Of a stretch of DNA of 64,000 bases, positions 14,330-25,339 are shown one piece after another. Below the pieces are notes generated by a model. The model was not told where the DNA came from. It searched no databases and was given only the letters and a program-made list of their open reading frames with translations. The position numbers and the translations under genes are program-made. The stretch is from Crotophaga sulcirostris (Eukaryota > Chordata > Aves > Cuculiformes > Crotophagidae), in contig VYZB01000170.1 of the NCBI GenBank assembly GCA_013397455.1, forward strand, positions 119,212 to 183,211, in the 5' to 3' direction. The first letter of the stretch is position 1; every line of letters starts with the position of its first letter.

Positions 14330-14395
14330 ATAGGTTGGACTTGATGATCTCAGAGGTCTCTTCCAACCTGGTTATACTGTGAAACTGTGAAACTG
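14330..14395 (+). mobile_element. CR1 LINE 3' terminal stub
   Basis: 'taggttggacttgatgatct' then 'cagaggtctcttccaacctg', ending in a degenerate 8-mer tail ('gtgaaactgtgaaactgt'). Sense-oriented, heavily 5'-truncated CR1. Confidence 0.8.
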
Positions 14396-17300
14396 TCATT
14401 AATTCCTAGTACACTCAATTAATTTCGACATAGATATTGGAGAAACATAATTAAAACATGGCTACAGTATCATAGCTACGCAACTGATATTTTTTCCTTT
14501 TTTCTTTAGATACTGAAGGGGCCAAAGTCATTGCAGGGGGTTCAGTTTGTAGAGCCAGGGCTGCTGTTTTCAGCCCTTCTTTTCCTTGTGCTCCTCGTGC
14601 TCTTCCCTCCCCAGCCTACTGTCTCACTGGTGCCACCACATCGTCCTGAGGCTGTCAGGCAGAAAAGGGATCCAAGTTCAAAATAACCATCTCTGGTCAG
14701 GCACTAAAATAACCATTTTAGTGCAGGTCAAGTCCTTGACCAGGTTAACTGCACAATCCCACATGCAATTCCCCCAGCACAGCTCCGGGAACCATGTGGG
14801 GCTGGAAACAAACACAGGACTCAGGGCTGTGCAAAGCAGCACTGCTGCCAAAAGAAACATTCATCAAGCTGCACAGAATGTTTGTTTTGAAACAATTTTG
14901 AAACGAAGTTTCAGATGAAAAGTGTTTAGTTGTTGGGATAAAAGGCCGTAGCCAAAGCTAAATATGGCTTCTAACTATAGAAAATAAACAGACACAAAAT
15001 TAGACTCTATGAAGTAAGTAATTTCACACTGAATATTTAAATGCAAGATATTTAATAATAAAAAATATGAAATAAATATTTTTATTTGCCAAGCTGCAGC
15101 CTATAATCACTAGTTAGGAGAAAAGGGTTTTCCTGGGCAATGCTGGACCGCCCTGGCATCTCCACACATCATTGTAAAAGTACACCAGAAGTAGCTGTTG
15201 GCTAAAATGTGTCTTCTTACTTTTTCACATTAGCTATTTTTTTGTTAATGATGCTGGGGCTGGAAAATTTAAGAAACAGAGATAGCTGAGAAACCATACC
15301 CTGTAAAAATGTGTTGTTTAATGTTTAGCACGTAAGAAAATATCTTTTGTTCAAACGTAATGTTTTCCTTTTAAATGATAAAACATAAAAACCTGAACTA
15401 AAAATAATCCTGTTGGCTGTTTCAGTTCAGGAGATTTCTGAGAGCCAAGTTTTGTTGGTTTTTTTTTACTGACTGCTATTCCAGCGCAAGTCAGCTCAGC
15501 AATTGCTGACTCCACAGTCATCGCTGGCTTTGTACAATCTTCATTTAGTTTCTTTTATTTTTGGAAACCATGACAAAACATCAGCTGGAACACTCAGTCC
15601 AGCATCTTTTAACATTCCTGGACAAAAACAGCAGATGATCATTTGCAAGAGAAATAGTTTGTAGCAATGCACAGGCGCCCAAAGGATGTCCCGTAGTCCA
15701 GAGCCAGAAGATCCTTTTACAAGTGAAGAAGTGTTTGATGCTGGTGTTTAAAGCCACCTATAAAATAGAAACACCATTAGACAGGAAAAGTAGTAAAGTA
15801 TCAACATGAGAAGTCTTTCCCCCCTGTGCTTGCTGTAGCTACAGGAGGGTGGTCTGTAGTTCAGCAGCGTGGTTCAACCTCCTGCCCAGTCCTCCCAGTC
15901 CTCCCAGTCCTCCCAGTCCTCTTGCTGTGAAGCGGATAAATGAGCCCAAGGCACTTGTAGTTGAATATGAGCTCAGTTGTTCTGCTAAATACAGATGAAA
16001 CACCGAATTGAGGTCCAATCTAAAATACAAGACAGCAGATAAAAAAATCTGCAGACTGTGTTCTATCCAGTTTTGGAAACACTCCATCAAAATCCACATT
16101 CAGTTTTGCACTGCCGTGATGCTGATTGGGTTCAGCCCATGTAGACACAGCTCATCCAGCCCCAGTGTGCTGCAACTGCAATAACAATTTTATACAGTGC
16201 TAAATATCTTAAGGCAAGCAGTTCTCACCTTCCCAAATCCTGGACCATTCTGACAGGCATTAAAACCAGCAATTCTGATCTTGTACCAGTTTGCTACATC
16301 TTTGTTATTCCCTCTGTGCTTTGAAGGAGAATTTAATTTTGTTTCTTGTAAGAACTTGGCTTTCAGCTCTGGTAAGAATCTGATAGCAGAAAGTGAAATG
16401 ATCTTCTAAGCTGTATTAAAGAACATTTTCTCTTAAAATTATGTGACAACATCTAAAGTAAATGTGTTATTTAGCAGCTGCAAGAGCCAAATACCTCATG
16501 AGTTGTTTCAAGGATAATGCCAATTGTATACATTAAAAATGGAGCTCATCAGCAAAGGACAAACCGATAGTTCCAAGTCCTTGCAGCAAAAAATACTGAC
16601 ATAAACATCTGCACAAAATCCACCCGTACATATTTACAGTCGCCCTGGGATTTCCGAGGGTGAAGGCAAACACGGAGCATCATTATAGCCTCATTAGCAG
16701 TGGGTACAGTGATGCCATCTCTCTGCAGCCTCGGGATGGTTGGGTTTCCAAAGGCACCACAGCCACACCTGCTGGCTGGTGGGCTCAGCTCAGCACAGAT
16801 GAAACAAGTAGTGGTTTTGAGAGAAATCACTCCCAGACAATGCTTAATGCTGCCCTCAGTACGTCATAAAGAAAAAATGTTAATAATTTTTTAATAGTAT
16901 TCTACAAAGTGCTGTGTGGAGGTTCTTGCAAAAACCTCTTTGTGACCAAGCCAAGCAGTCAACAAATTAAAACCTAGAAATTGCAATTCCTAAGCTGCCA
17001 CAACCTGTTGACTTTTCTTTATACATTAAAAGGTGATTGCACGTTATCTGCTGGTTTGACTGGGGAGTTTCCTTTACTCAGCCTCTGTCTGGGTGGCAGC
17101 AAAATGTTTTTTCTTCACTGTTCGCTGCGTGATTTCTCCTCACTGCCAGATCCGGTGCTTTTCCATGGGAAGTTTATACCTCTTGAGGAGCAGGCTCAGC
17201 ACAGTGAACACTCAGCCAGTGTCTGTGAGCTTTCTCTTGTGGAGGAGAACACATAATTAACATTTTGCGAGAGTTCTTATAGAACTTAGGGAAATACAGG

Positions 17301-20300
17301 CTTTTGGGGACCTTTTGGGACATATTCAGTGAATATCTCTACTTTGCTGCACCCACACATACAGAGGACAGTTTTCAACCTACAGGAGCAATTAGTTTAC
17401 CAGCATGTGCACAGTTATGAATTTATATCTGTTCATATCATTAGATTATTCATAAATTCATATAATTTGGCTATTAAGAACATTTTCATCCAGAGCTATT
17501 TGGTGTCTGTTCTCTACTTAAATTGTCTCATAGTTTTTTTTGTCATTGCACCTACTTCAGTAACATCTAGGATGTCTGGATCTTATTCTGCTGCTGTGTA
17601 ACCTAGTTCAAGATTTTTGGCTCATCTTTCTGAATTGGTACAGAGGGTGGGTGGAAGGTGAGTTATTATTTTAGCTCCCAGTTCTAGGGTAGGTAAGGGC
17701 CCCAGAGCTTTATCTAAATTATACTGGAGAAAATATTCCCTTTAGGAGCACTCTGCTGGCTGAGAACTGTCCCAAAATACTCCCCTAATTTGTTATATAG
17801 GGGATAAAGTGCTTTCCCTTTCTTCTCTCATATGCTTCAAAGCTCCATTTCATTTTAAGTATTAAACTTAGTTGTCACAACTTAACACCTTCTGAAAATA
17901 TATCTGTAACACCAAGTCAACCCATCATCAACAAAATCAGTGGAGATTTAAAAATCTGGAGATTTAAACATATTTCCCACTACCACTATCAAGATTTGGA
18001 AGGATGCAACAGAACCAGAGAGGGAAGGAGTAAACCCTCTCCAATGCTGGAATTCAGCCACGGGAGGAAAGTTTGGCCCCTGGTCAAATTTCCCCCTTCC
18101 CTCACGAATGAATGAGATCCTTCATTTCTCTGCATCAACTGCATTTTCTATTGCCAGAGATGGAACGAGTCAGAAAAGCCTGCTGCTGCTGAGAGCTTCT
18201 CTGGTCTTTACTCAACAGAAGGCTTCATCCTTTTGTGTTTGATTCATCGTGGTGTTAACAGGTTATTAGAAATGCCTGGCATCACCACTAGTGCTCTGAG
18301 TTTGTAAAAGACCTTTTTGCTTGCCATTTATTTTAAGACTTAATGAACAAGGTCTCTTTGTGGAAGAAGTCATTTCAGGTATGCTCTTAAAAATGAAATA
18401 GAGCAAGCTAGTAAAAAAGAAAATGTATCTCAATTAGATTATTCTTCCTCCATCTGCTCTCTCGGATCATTTTATGACAGGAAATTGCCTATAGGATTTT
18501 TGATTTTGCTTAATGGAAATGGCAAAACTTAAACCCATTCCCTTTCCCACTGACAGCAGGGGAAACAAGATTCAACATCTGAACAGAACATATCATTTTT
18601 TTTAAAACCATTAGTGTCTGCAACTGCATCTCAGTGAATATATTAATTATAACATCAGTGAATTTAAATTAACTTATGAAATTGTGGACTGGTGCTTACG
18701 CTCCTCAGTCTCCTTGGCATTTCTGAAAATCCCAACTTGTGTAGCAATTCCTGATGTGCTACATTCTTCATGTGTGGACATCCCAATTAAACCCACTTAA
18801 TTCCTCCTACAAGTGGGGGTGCAGGCTGTAACTGAATGGGGTTTCTAACAGGAAATGCTCTTTAGCATCTCCAGTAAGGCAGGGAGCTTGGGAAACTTTT
18901 TGCTTGCATTTTTAGGATGCTGGAATTCAGGAGGTTCCATCCCTGACAAACCTGGTTTCTACAAAATACTGTGAAGAAGAGGTGCCCAACTCCTAGACAA
19001 AAAGGACGTTACGAACAGATAACAAATCAGCTGGGTAAAACTGATATAAAGATGTTATAGACCATATTCTTATTCTAGTATCCCCATGGAGTTGGCTAAA
19101 ATACATTAAAAATCTCTCCCTAAAAAGTCTGCTATCTTCAAAATGAAATAAATCCAACTGTGCAACGCTGCTGCCCTCCTCCCTGTGCTTCCTCTCTCAG
19201 AGAAGGCACCACAAGAGCAGATCCTTCCTGCTGACTCATTCTGCACTACAAAGTATATTTGAGGTTTGAGAGAAAAGGAATCATCCCAGCTTGTTAAAAA
19301 GCTGTTTCCCTCCATGTTTATAGTTCACCATTACCAGAATAACTACGGCAGTGTAATGTTATTATAATTACTAAGAATAATAGCAATCAATATCTAACAG
19401 CATGAACAGGAGCATATGGACAGGAACCATCACTCCTTTCTTCAGTTCCAAAGCTCTCTACAGAATTTCACGATAGCAGATAGACAATAAGAGAGTCTTA
19501 TAAAATACAGAATAAAATCTTCAGTGGGAATTAATCACAGACTTGGAAAACCCCTAATTCTTCCAAGCTACCATGTTGTTAGCCACGTGTGCTACATCTC
19601 TGCAGTTCCACATCTTTCTTTCCTCAGTTTTACAGCATCTTCTTCTTGCACAGCTTCTTAGGGCTCTTCAGACATCCTTTGTCACTGATCATCACAGGGG
19701 CTCAGCGCCAATGCTGTTGGACATTTTTGACATGGATAATATGGAAAATCATCTGCAGGGCGAACGGGCAGCAGTTACCAAGGAATAACACAGATTACCA
19801 TCTTCTAGAGAATTAAAAAAAAAAAAAAATTATCTGTTTGGCTTATATAATAACAGTTCTGTATTTAAAGATAAACCTTGCTCTGCTTTCATTGCATCTG
19901 GAACCAGAGCACAGTGGTATCTCTGATCCACAACCACAAGAAAACCCTGAATAAGTTTAACAAGAAGTGGGTTCTGTTTGTTTTAAAAAAAAAGGTTGAT
20001 CTCAAGGCCTTAAAGCATGGACTGAAAAAACTCCTGCTACTTCAGAAGTGACTGTGAGGCACAGAGTGCCCTCATTTCCCAAAGTCATCAATGTCATGAT
20101 ACTACTACAATTAGCAACTGCTTAATTTAGGTGATGAGCACTAGAGCCAGGATTTCTGCCCAGTACCCACCCATCAACCACAGGACAAGCCAGAAGTGAC
20201 CGAGAGAGATGAGACAGCTCAAAGGAGGAGGACAAGATGGGAGCAGGGAACCAAAACACGTACCGTTTCACATTGGGGTCCATTTACCATTGAATTTTTA

Positions 20301-21223
20301 CATTGGTATCTGTTGATATTTTGAAGCAGCTTTAGGTTAAAACCAAAACTTCTTTTAATTCAGTACAAAAGTATCTGTCCTTTTAATTGCCATAATTCTG
20401 GGTTTTTTTAACTGCAGGCTATACTCCCTATGGAACCACATCTCCTAAATGCCACCGAGACCCAGGACATTGGTCTGCATTTAGAGTCAAGGCCTCTGCA
20501 TACACTAACATCAAGAGAAGCTGAGGGACCCATATGGCAAAATGTGCCATTATGCCTAATTAAAAATTGATAAGAACTAAATTTTTCAAACAACCGGTTA
20601 CTGTGAAGAGTGGAAGTGGGCTGAATATGCAGCATAAATGTAAGAATGCAAATTTATAACCTTCCAATCTGACTACAAGTTATCGTTTCCATGCTTTGCA
20701 GAGGTTCGATTAAATCAGAGTAAGCTCATTTAGAGCCGGTGCCTCTGGGTGGGCTCAACCTATGTCCAGATTAAAATTCTATGCCTTCATAGACATAGGT
20801 CTAAACTCAAATATTGCTGCTGAGATTTTAGGGGAGACCTCCCCGCTGCACCGTAACAATGCTGACGTACCTTTGCGAGGAAGTACTTGTGGATAACCCC
20901 TCTTCTGTTTGGGGATGGCACAGAACAGGTATGATAAATACACCGCCCCCTCTGTGGCCAATGTGCTGCTGGGATCCCAGGAAGAGAGCCAAGCCAAGTG
21001 ATGTAACCCACAGCTGGCAGGAAAGGCCACCTGGGGAACCTGGGACAGGACACAGAGTGAGCTGCACACTGACCTTTGGGCTGCAGACACGGGAGGGGAA
21101 GCCTTCCAGCCCATTCTGCCTTCCCTCCCCCATGGCCTGGTGGAGCTGAGGGCAGGGAAGAGCTGTGACACAGAGGTACCCACCAACAACACCCAGGCTG
21201 GGTAATGAGAACCAGAACTCACA
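14396..21223. other. Gene-free intergenic DNA
   Basis: No recognisable coding exon. It contains a short 9-bp tandem array (15885-15920) and an A14 run near 19816. 20820-21200 is more GC-rich than its surroundings, but I see no exon structure or family motif there. Confidence 0.55.
15885..15920. repeat. 9-bp tandem repeat, four perfect copies
   Basis: The unit CCCAGTCCT occurs four times with no mismatch, then degrades. On the - strand it reads as a Gly-Gly-Leu repeat in a chance 86-codon frame. Perfect identity suggests recent expansion and possible length polymorphism. Confidence 0.92.
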
Positions 21224-21344
21224 CAGGTTGGATGGGGCTTTGAGCACCCTGATCCAGTGGGAGGTGTTCCTGTCCATGGCAGGGGGATTGGAACTGGATG
21301 GGCTTTGAGGTCCCTTCCAACCCAAATCATTCCATGATCCTATG
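21224..21344 (+). mobile_element. CR1 LINE 3' end
   Basis: 'aggttggatggggctttgag', 'atccagtgggaggtgttcct', 'ccttccaacccaaatcattc' and tail 'catgatcctatg'. It accounts for the start of the overlapping 165- and 183-codon - strand ORFs. It lies about 370 bp outside the ERV at 21711-25730. Confidence 0.9.
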
Positions 21345-21710
21345 TTCTTCTACATCTTCCTTTAAACTGGGACTGCTCTTGCCAATACAATTTCCAAACC
21401 TTGTCTCCAAACTTTATATTTACTTTAGATGCTATTTTTAATCTGGCAGTAAAATAGTGTAGAAGCAACTTGACTTCACATTGTTTTATGCACAAAGCAG
21501 CCCTCAAGTCACCACATACCCTGGCAGTGATGCAGGTCTAACGTTCCAGCCGTTTCCCTCTTGATTTACACATTTAAAGATGCCAATCTGTAAAACTTTA
21601 TGACTATCACTGTGGTATTTATTATTAACATACTTTTCTGGTTCCTCATGCAGCATTTTACTGTCCCCTGTCCTTGCGCTCGCGCTGCACTGCTGTTCCC
21701 TAACTCCCGG

Positions 21711-22244
21711 TGTGAGCCGAACGCAGGCAAAGTGCAGGAACAACCACAAAGCCACAGATAAAATGAAAAGAATAAATTTATTCCCATTACTTTGCAATCC
21801 AGGGCAACTCCAAAATCAGCACCCAGCAGAGGGAACACAACCGGGGACGCGGGCACCGCCGAGCTCAGTCCCTGCTTATGGTCCAGGGTGGCTCTGGACA
21901 ACTCCCAGACAAGAGAGGAAAATGCAAGTGGGAGAACTCAGGCACTGCAGAGCTCGGGCCTTGCTAGCAAGTGTGTGCATGAGTGCAAACTGCTGCTTTT
22001 TTCCCTGCTTACCAGGGGAGAGCCAAATGTTTTGATCTTTCTCCTGTCAGAGCTGGAATCCCAACACATTGTGGGGCCTTGAGTTCCACAGGCCTATGTT
22101 ATCTAAACATAAGAGCTCTGCTCATTAAACACACAAGGCTAAACAACAATTAGTACAATAAATGTGTTTTTCTACATCCCAGCTGCAAGGCCACTTGAGC
22201 GTGCTCACGGTTCCTCCTCGCCAATCTTCCGTTCTGTTCCCACA
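21711..22244 (-). repeat. ERV 3' LTR (534 bp)
   Basis: Read on the - strand it starts TGTGGGAAC and ends GGCTCACA, giving the TG...CA ends expected of an LTR. It contains the palindrome AATAAATTTATT (21771-21782), which supplies AATAAA about 65 nt before the LTR end, a normal place for the R-region poly(A) signal. It is about 144 bp longer than the other LTR because 21801-21950 has no counterpart there. That extra part looks like an imperfect internal duplication: GAGCTC followed by a GTCC/GGCC-TTGCT-like block occurs at about 21861 and again at about 21950. Confidence 0.88.
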
Positions 22245-22262
22245 TTCCACCCCCTCGCTCGA
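22245..22262 (-). promoter_or_regulatory. Polypurine tract of the ERV
   Basis: On the - strand 'gagcgagggggtggaatg' lies directly before the 3' LTR start TGTGGG. The purine-rich composition and position fit the plus-strand DNA primer site of a retrovirus, and support the - strand orientation of the element. Confidence 0.75.
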
Positions 22263-22984
22263 GAGACCGCTCTGCCGGGATTGACAAAACTCAAGGGGTG
22301 CGTTTAGACTTGTGAGGTGCAGCGCAGGGTAATTCACAAAGGTGTGCAAGAGATACACATTGAGAAAAAAATAAACACGTCTCTACAACGATGAACCAGA
22401 TGTCCCATTCGTCCTGTCAAGGAATCAACCCCCCCTGCCAGCCAGGCACCAGCAGTACCTTGCTTCACTGGTGCACCAAGTCATGGGAATGTTGAATGTT
22501 GTCCTCTACGCTGGCTGATTCATCAGTTGTGTTGAAGCAACCCATGCCTTCAAAACTGAAGCAGCATTTATGGTGTCAAAGGAGGAAACAATCCACTACG
22601 AATCAATTTTGTAATGTTCATTAGGGTATAGCCATTACCTACTGAGAAAAGATACCAATAAGAAACATTTAATACCAGAATCACTTAACATAGTCTAATT
22701 CTTTAATACAGCTTCTGGGTTTGGCACGCCCGTGAAACACACTGTCAAAAGGCCTGCAGCTGCTCATCTTCCATTAATAGAAAAGGATGAGTTAGTTACA
22801 GTAGAAGCTGACCACATCTAAGTATGTACATGTTGATCTGGCAGGAAATATACCTGGGGCATGTGCCTGCAGTGCAAGATTACAAAGAACAATGATCCAA
22901 CCTGTGCTAGAGGAGGAAGGCAGGAGTATCATCCCCCTCCAGTAATACACACATTGTTGCTCCAGCTCCTTCAGCTGATACGGC
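22263..22984 (-). other. ERV interior between the nested CR1 and the polypurine tract
   Basis: About 720 bp of element interior downstream of gag. No pol, env or dUTPase motif was recognised. A - strand frame is open from the CR1 junction to about 22792 (about 60 codons) but cannot be assigned. It may be what remains after a large internal deletion. Confidence 0.45.
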
Positions 22985-23262
22985 TTTAAATTGGAAGGGG
23001 GAAGATTTAGATTAGACATTAAGAAGAAATTCTTCACGATGAGGATGGGGAGGCCCTGGCACAGGTTGCCCGGGGAAGCTGTGGCTGCCCCATCCCTGGA
23101 GGTGTTCAAGGCCAGGTTGGATGGGACCTTGAGCAGCCTGGTCCACTGTGAGGTGTCCCTGCCCATGGCAGGGGGGTGGAACTGGATGGGCCTTAAGGTC
23201 CCTTCCAACCCAAACCATTCCATGATTCTATGATTCTGTGATTCTATGATTCTATTATTAAC
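22985..23262 (+). mobile_element. CR1 LINE nested in the ERV interior
   Basis: Sense CR1 of about 278 bp, from 'attggaagggggaagattta' through 'gaagctgtggctgccccatc' to a tail of four or five ATTCTATG-like 8-mers (about 23218-23262). It sits between the gag-like stop codon (23341) and the remaining interior, antisense to the ERV. It therefore inserted after the ERV did and gives a relative age for it. Confidence 0.92.
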
Positions 23263-23340
23263 CCAGGTTTGATCACCTGATGTGGGATTATTGCCCACAC
23301 AAACTGAAGAACTATCGCTTGTGCTTTTTCAGGTTGAATT

Positions 23341-25305
23341 TCAATTCAGTGTTGGGCTTGTGACACCAATAACCATTCCAGTGCTGTCTCCTCTAGATGA
23401 AGCACAGGGATTCATCAAAGATACCTGAAATACAAGAACTGGAGAATCTGATCTCAACAATGGATACGCAATGGGAGGAATAGCTGGGGTACAGAGCTGT
23501 ACAATGATTTTAAGGGGTGATTCTATGAATGGTGGTGGTCCCAGTCTGGGTGGGAGCAGCACCATGGGAGCTGCACAGTGGCCAAGTGTGGCAGCAAGAT
23601 TGAGCTGGTAGATGGGAAGGGCAACCGGGACATAGCCAGCAGCAGTGGGCACAGCATGGCACCAGCCCTCCCAGGCGCTCGGGGGGGGCTGCCAGCAGGA
23701 GCACCAAGGGATGAGGGGCTGCGGGGGGCCCCACGGGCAGGCGCCACTCGGGGCCCTTCCTGGCCTTGGTGGAGCTGGAATGTTCCAGCCCATGCTTGAA
23801 GCTGGAGTTGTGGAGATCACGGCTGGGACCCTGAATCTGCCCGTTTGGCTGGAGGAGGGGGGCGGGCGCGGGGCCAGCGGTGGGGCAGGGGGAGGGTGGC
23901 TTTTTTGCGTATACGCTAACTTTTGCCACCGGCGAAGCATCTCTGATGTTGCAATCCCATCTATTTGTGATGGTGGGATACCAGCTTGCACAAGGTCATG
24001 CCACATTTGTCTCCTTGTCACCGGTGCTGAGACTCCCTTCGGTTTGGCTGATTTCCCTTTATTTACCACCCGCAGAGAAGACCCCGCAACTGCACCTGCA
24101 GTTTCTCCTAAAGAATTTTTTAGGGCGCCTGTGTTACCTGCAACATTTTTCACCGATGGTATAATCGAGGGGTTTTGTAAGGGAGGCGCTCCTTTCAAAA
24201 TCTGCATTCTGTTACTTTTCCTTCCTGCTGCACCATCCGGATTAGGTGCCGTACCCGACGCCTGAGCCACCCCCCTCTGCCGCACCACGTTAATACCTTC
24301 TTGCATTGTATGGGAATTTCTGAGCGATGGTACTAATTCGGCTGGTTCTGCATGTGCTGTTGAACGTGCTGCACACCACCACTGATCCAGCATAGGTGTA
24401 GTAATGTCTCGCCGATCAGGACTTGTAATCTGTCGCAACTGAGCACGTCCTCTCTGTACCTGATCATCATTAGTGTTAGGGCTTAATAAGTCTTTTTGAT
24501 TCACTAATAAATTAATAGATGCTGCTTCACTATCCCGATCTTGTAAAATCCATGCTGGTTTAGATTCGCTACTCCTTTGCTGGTAGATCTCTGACAATTC
24601 CCTTAACTCTTTCGGGGTATAAGTACACGTAACCTGCTCTCCCCTGTCCGCTTGTTCCTGCTGCCCCATCATTTGTATGAGAGGTCGTGCTTTCACCACC
24701 TCCGTGCATTTTAAGTCTGGATCAAATTCAAGCTCAGTCTCGGAGTCCGAGGACTCACTCCAAATATTTCCATCCCATTTGTCGGGATCCCATGACTGTT
24801 TAGAAGTGAGAACACGAACTTGAGAAGTCAAAACCTTACTTTTCCCATATTTTCCCCTTTGTTTATCAGCAATGCGTGCTACCAGCCGGTCTAGATGATC
24901 TTGCAGCTTAGAGCACAGCAGTGTTTGATTAGTAAGGACTGCTTGCACGACCGTTTTTGCATCTTGCAAAGTCTCTACTTCCTTTTCCAATTCTCTCACC
25001 CTATTCTGCAATGCAACAACTTTACGGTCAAAAGCTCTAAGACTGGTAACTAATAACCACCCCAGCCTCCCTGCCAATTTGCGAGAAGAACTCGATGCTG
25101 CTTTCCATGGCAGCCTACGCAGAGCTGTTTCAATTGCCTGGGGAGTAACCTCCCCCTCATCTATTTCAGACCATGCCTCTGGCAGAGCCCATTTAGTCAG
25201 AAAAACGGCCACGGGAGTCCAGATCTCAGTACTGGGCCACCCTGGAATATGGGGAGTCACCAACGTAGCCTCCCCAGTCCTCAGTTTTTTCCTTAACCAT
25301 GGCAT
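23341..25305 (-). CDS. ERV gag-like protein, 654 aa uninterrupted frame
   Basis: Retroviral structural-polyprotein-like frame, 34 nt downstream of the 5' LTR. ATG at 25303-25305 is the first ATG after the primer-binding-like site; the stop is at 23341-23343. Seen in the sequence: a hydrophobic/tryptophan-rich start (residues 1-90), a heptad-like Leu/Val/Glu stretch consistent with a coiled coil (about 92-148), an acidic Ser/Asp/Glu patch (183-198), a 'YTPKELRELSEIYQQ' block with 'AWIL' just after (229-254), and a 'MWHDLVQAGIPPSQID' block (434-449). The tail from about 470 to 600 is Pro/Ser-rich. The two blocks resemble those of avian ERV gag and Fv1/ERV-L-type proteins as I recall the family. 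No CCHC zinc knuckle is visible, and the region between the blocks looks shorter than a full capsid, so part may be lost. The frame is open despite visibly diverged LTRs. Whether it is expressed or functional is unknown. Confidence 0.75.
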   Translation of the reverse strand: MPWLRKKLRTGEATLVTPHIPGWPSTEIWTPVAVFLTKWALPEAWSEIDEGEVTPQAIETALRRLPWKAASSSSRKLAGRLGWLLVTSLRAFDRKVVALQNRVRELEKEVETLQDAKTVVQAVLTNQTLLCSKLQDHLDRLVARIADKQRGKYGKSKVLTSQVRVLTSKQSWDPDKWDGNIWSESSDSETELEFDPDLKCTEVVKARPLIQMMGQQEQADRGEQVTCTYTPKELRELSEIYQQRSSESKPAWILQDRDSEAASINLLVNQKDLLSPNTNDDQVQRGRAQLRQITSPDRRDITTPMLDQWWCAARSTAHAEPAELVPSLRNSHTMQEGINVVRQRGVAQASGTAPNPDGAAGRKSNRMQILKGAPPLQNPSIIPSVKNVAGNTGALKNSLGETAGAVAGSSLRVVNKGKSAKPKGVSAPVTRRQMWHDLVQAGIPPSQIDGIATSEMLRRWQKLAYTQKSHPPPAPPLAPRPPPSSSQTGRFRVPAVISTTPASSMGWNIPAPPRPGRAPSGACPWGPPQPLIPWCSCWQPPPSAWEGWCHAVPTAAGYVPVALPIYQLNLAATLGHCAAPMVLLPPRLGPPPFIESPLKIIVQLCTPAIPPIAYPLLRSDSPVLVFQVSLMNPCASSRGDSTGMVIGVTSPTLN

Positions 25306-25317
25306 GGCTGTTCCTGG

Positions 25318-25335
25318 GCACTGCTGACTGCACCA
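25318..25335 (-). promoter_or_regulatory. tRNA primer-binding-like site of the ERV
   Basis: On the - strand, TGGTGCAGTCAGCAGTGC follows the 5' LTR end after a 4-nt spacer (CATT). The TGG start and position are typical of a retroviral primer-binding site. I cannot assign the tRNA; a decayed tRNA-Leu type would suit an ERV-L relative, but the match is imperfect. Confidence 0.6.
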
Positions 25336-25339
25336 AATG

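Noticed and set aside
20938..20962. CTCF-like motif (antisense of 'ccgccccctctgtggccaat')
   Set aside because: Compared with the CTCF consensus it has an extra G in the core, so the match is not convincing.
20779..21330. - strand ORFs up to 183 codons
   Set aside because: Their start lies in the CR1 at 21224-21344, and the remainder has no domain or exon context.
22792..23298. 168-codon - strand ORF
   Set aside because: Mostly antisense of the nested CR1; only the last ~60 codons are ERV interior and they cannot be assigned to a family.
23645..24265. 206-codon + strand ORF
   Set aside because: Antisense shadow of the GC-rich gag-like coding region.
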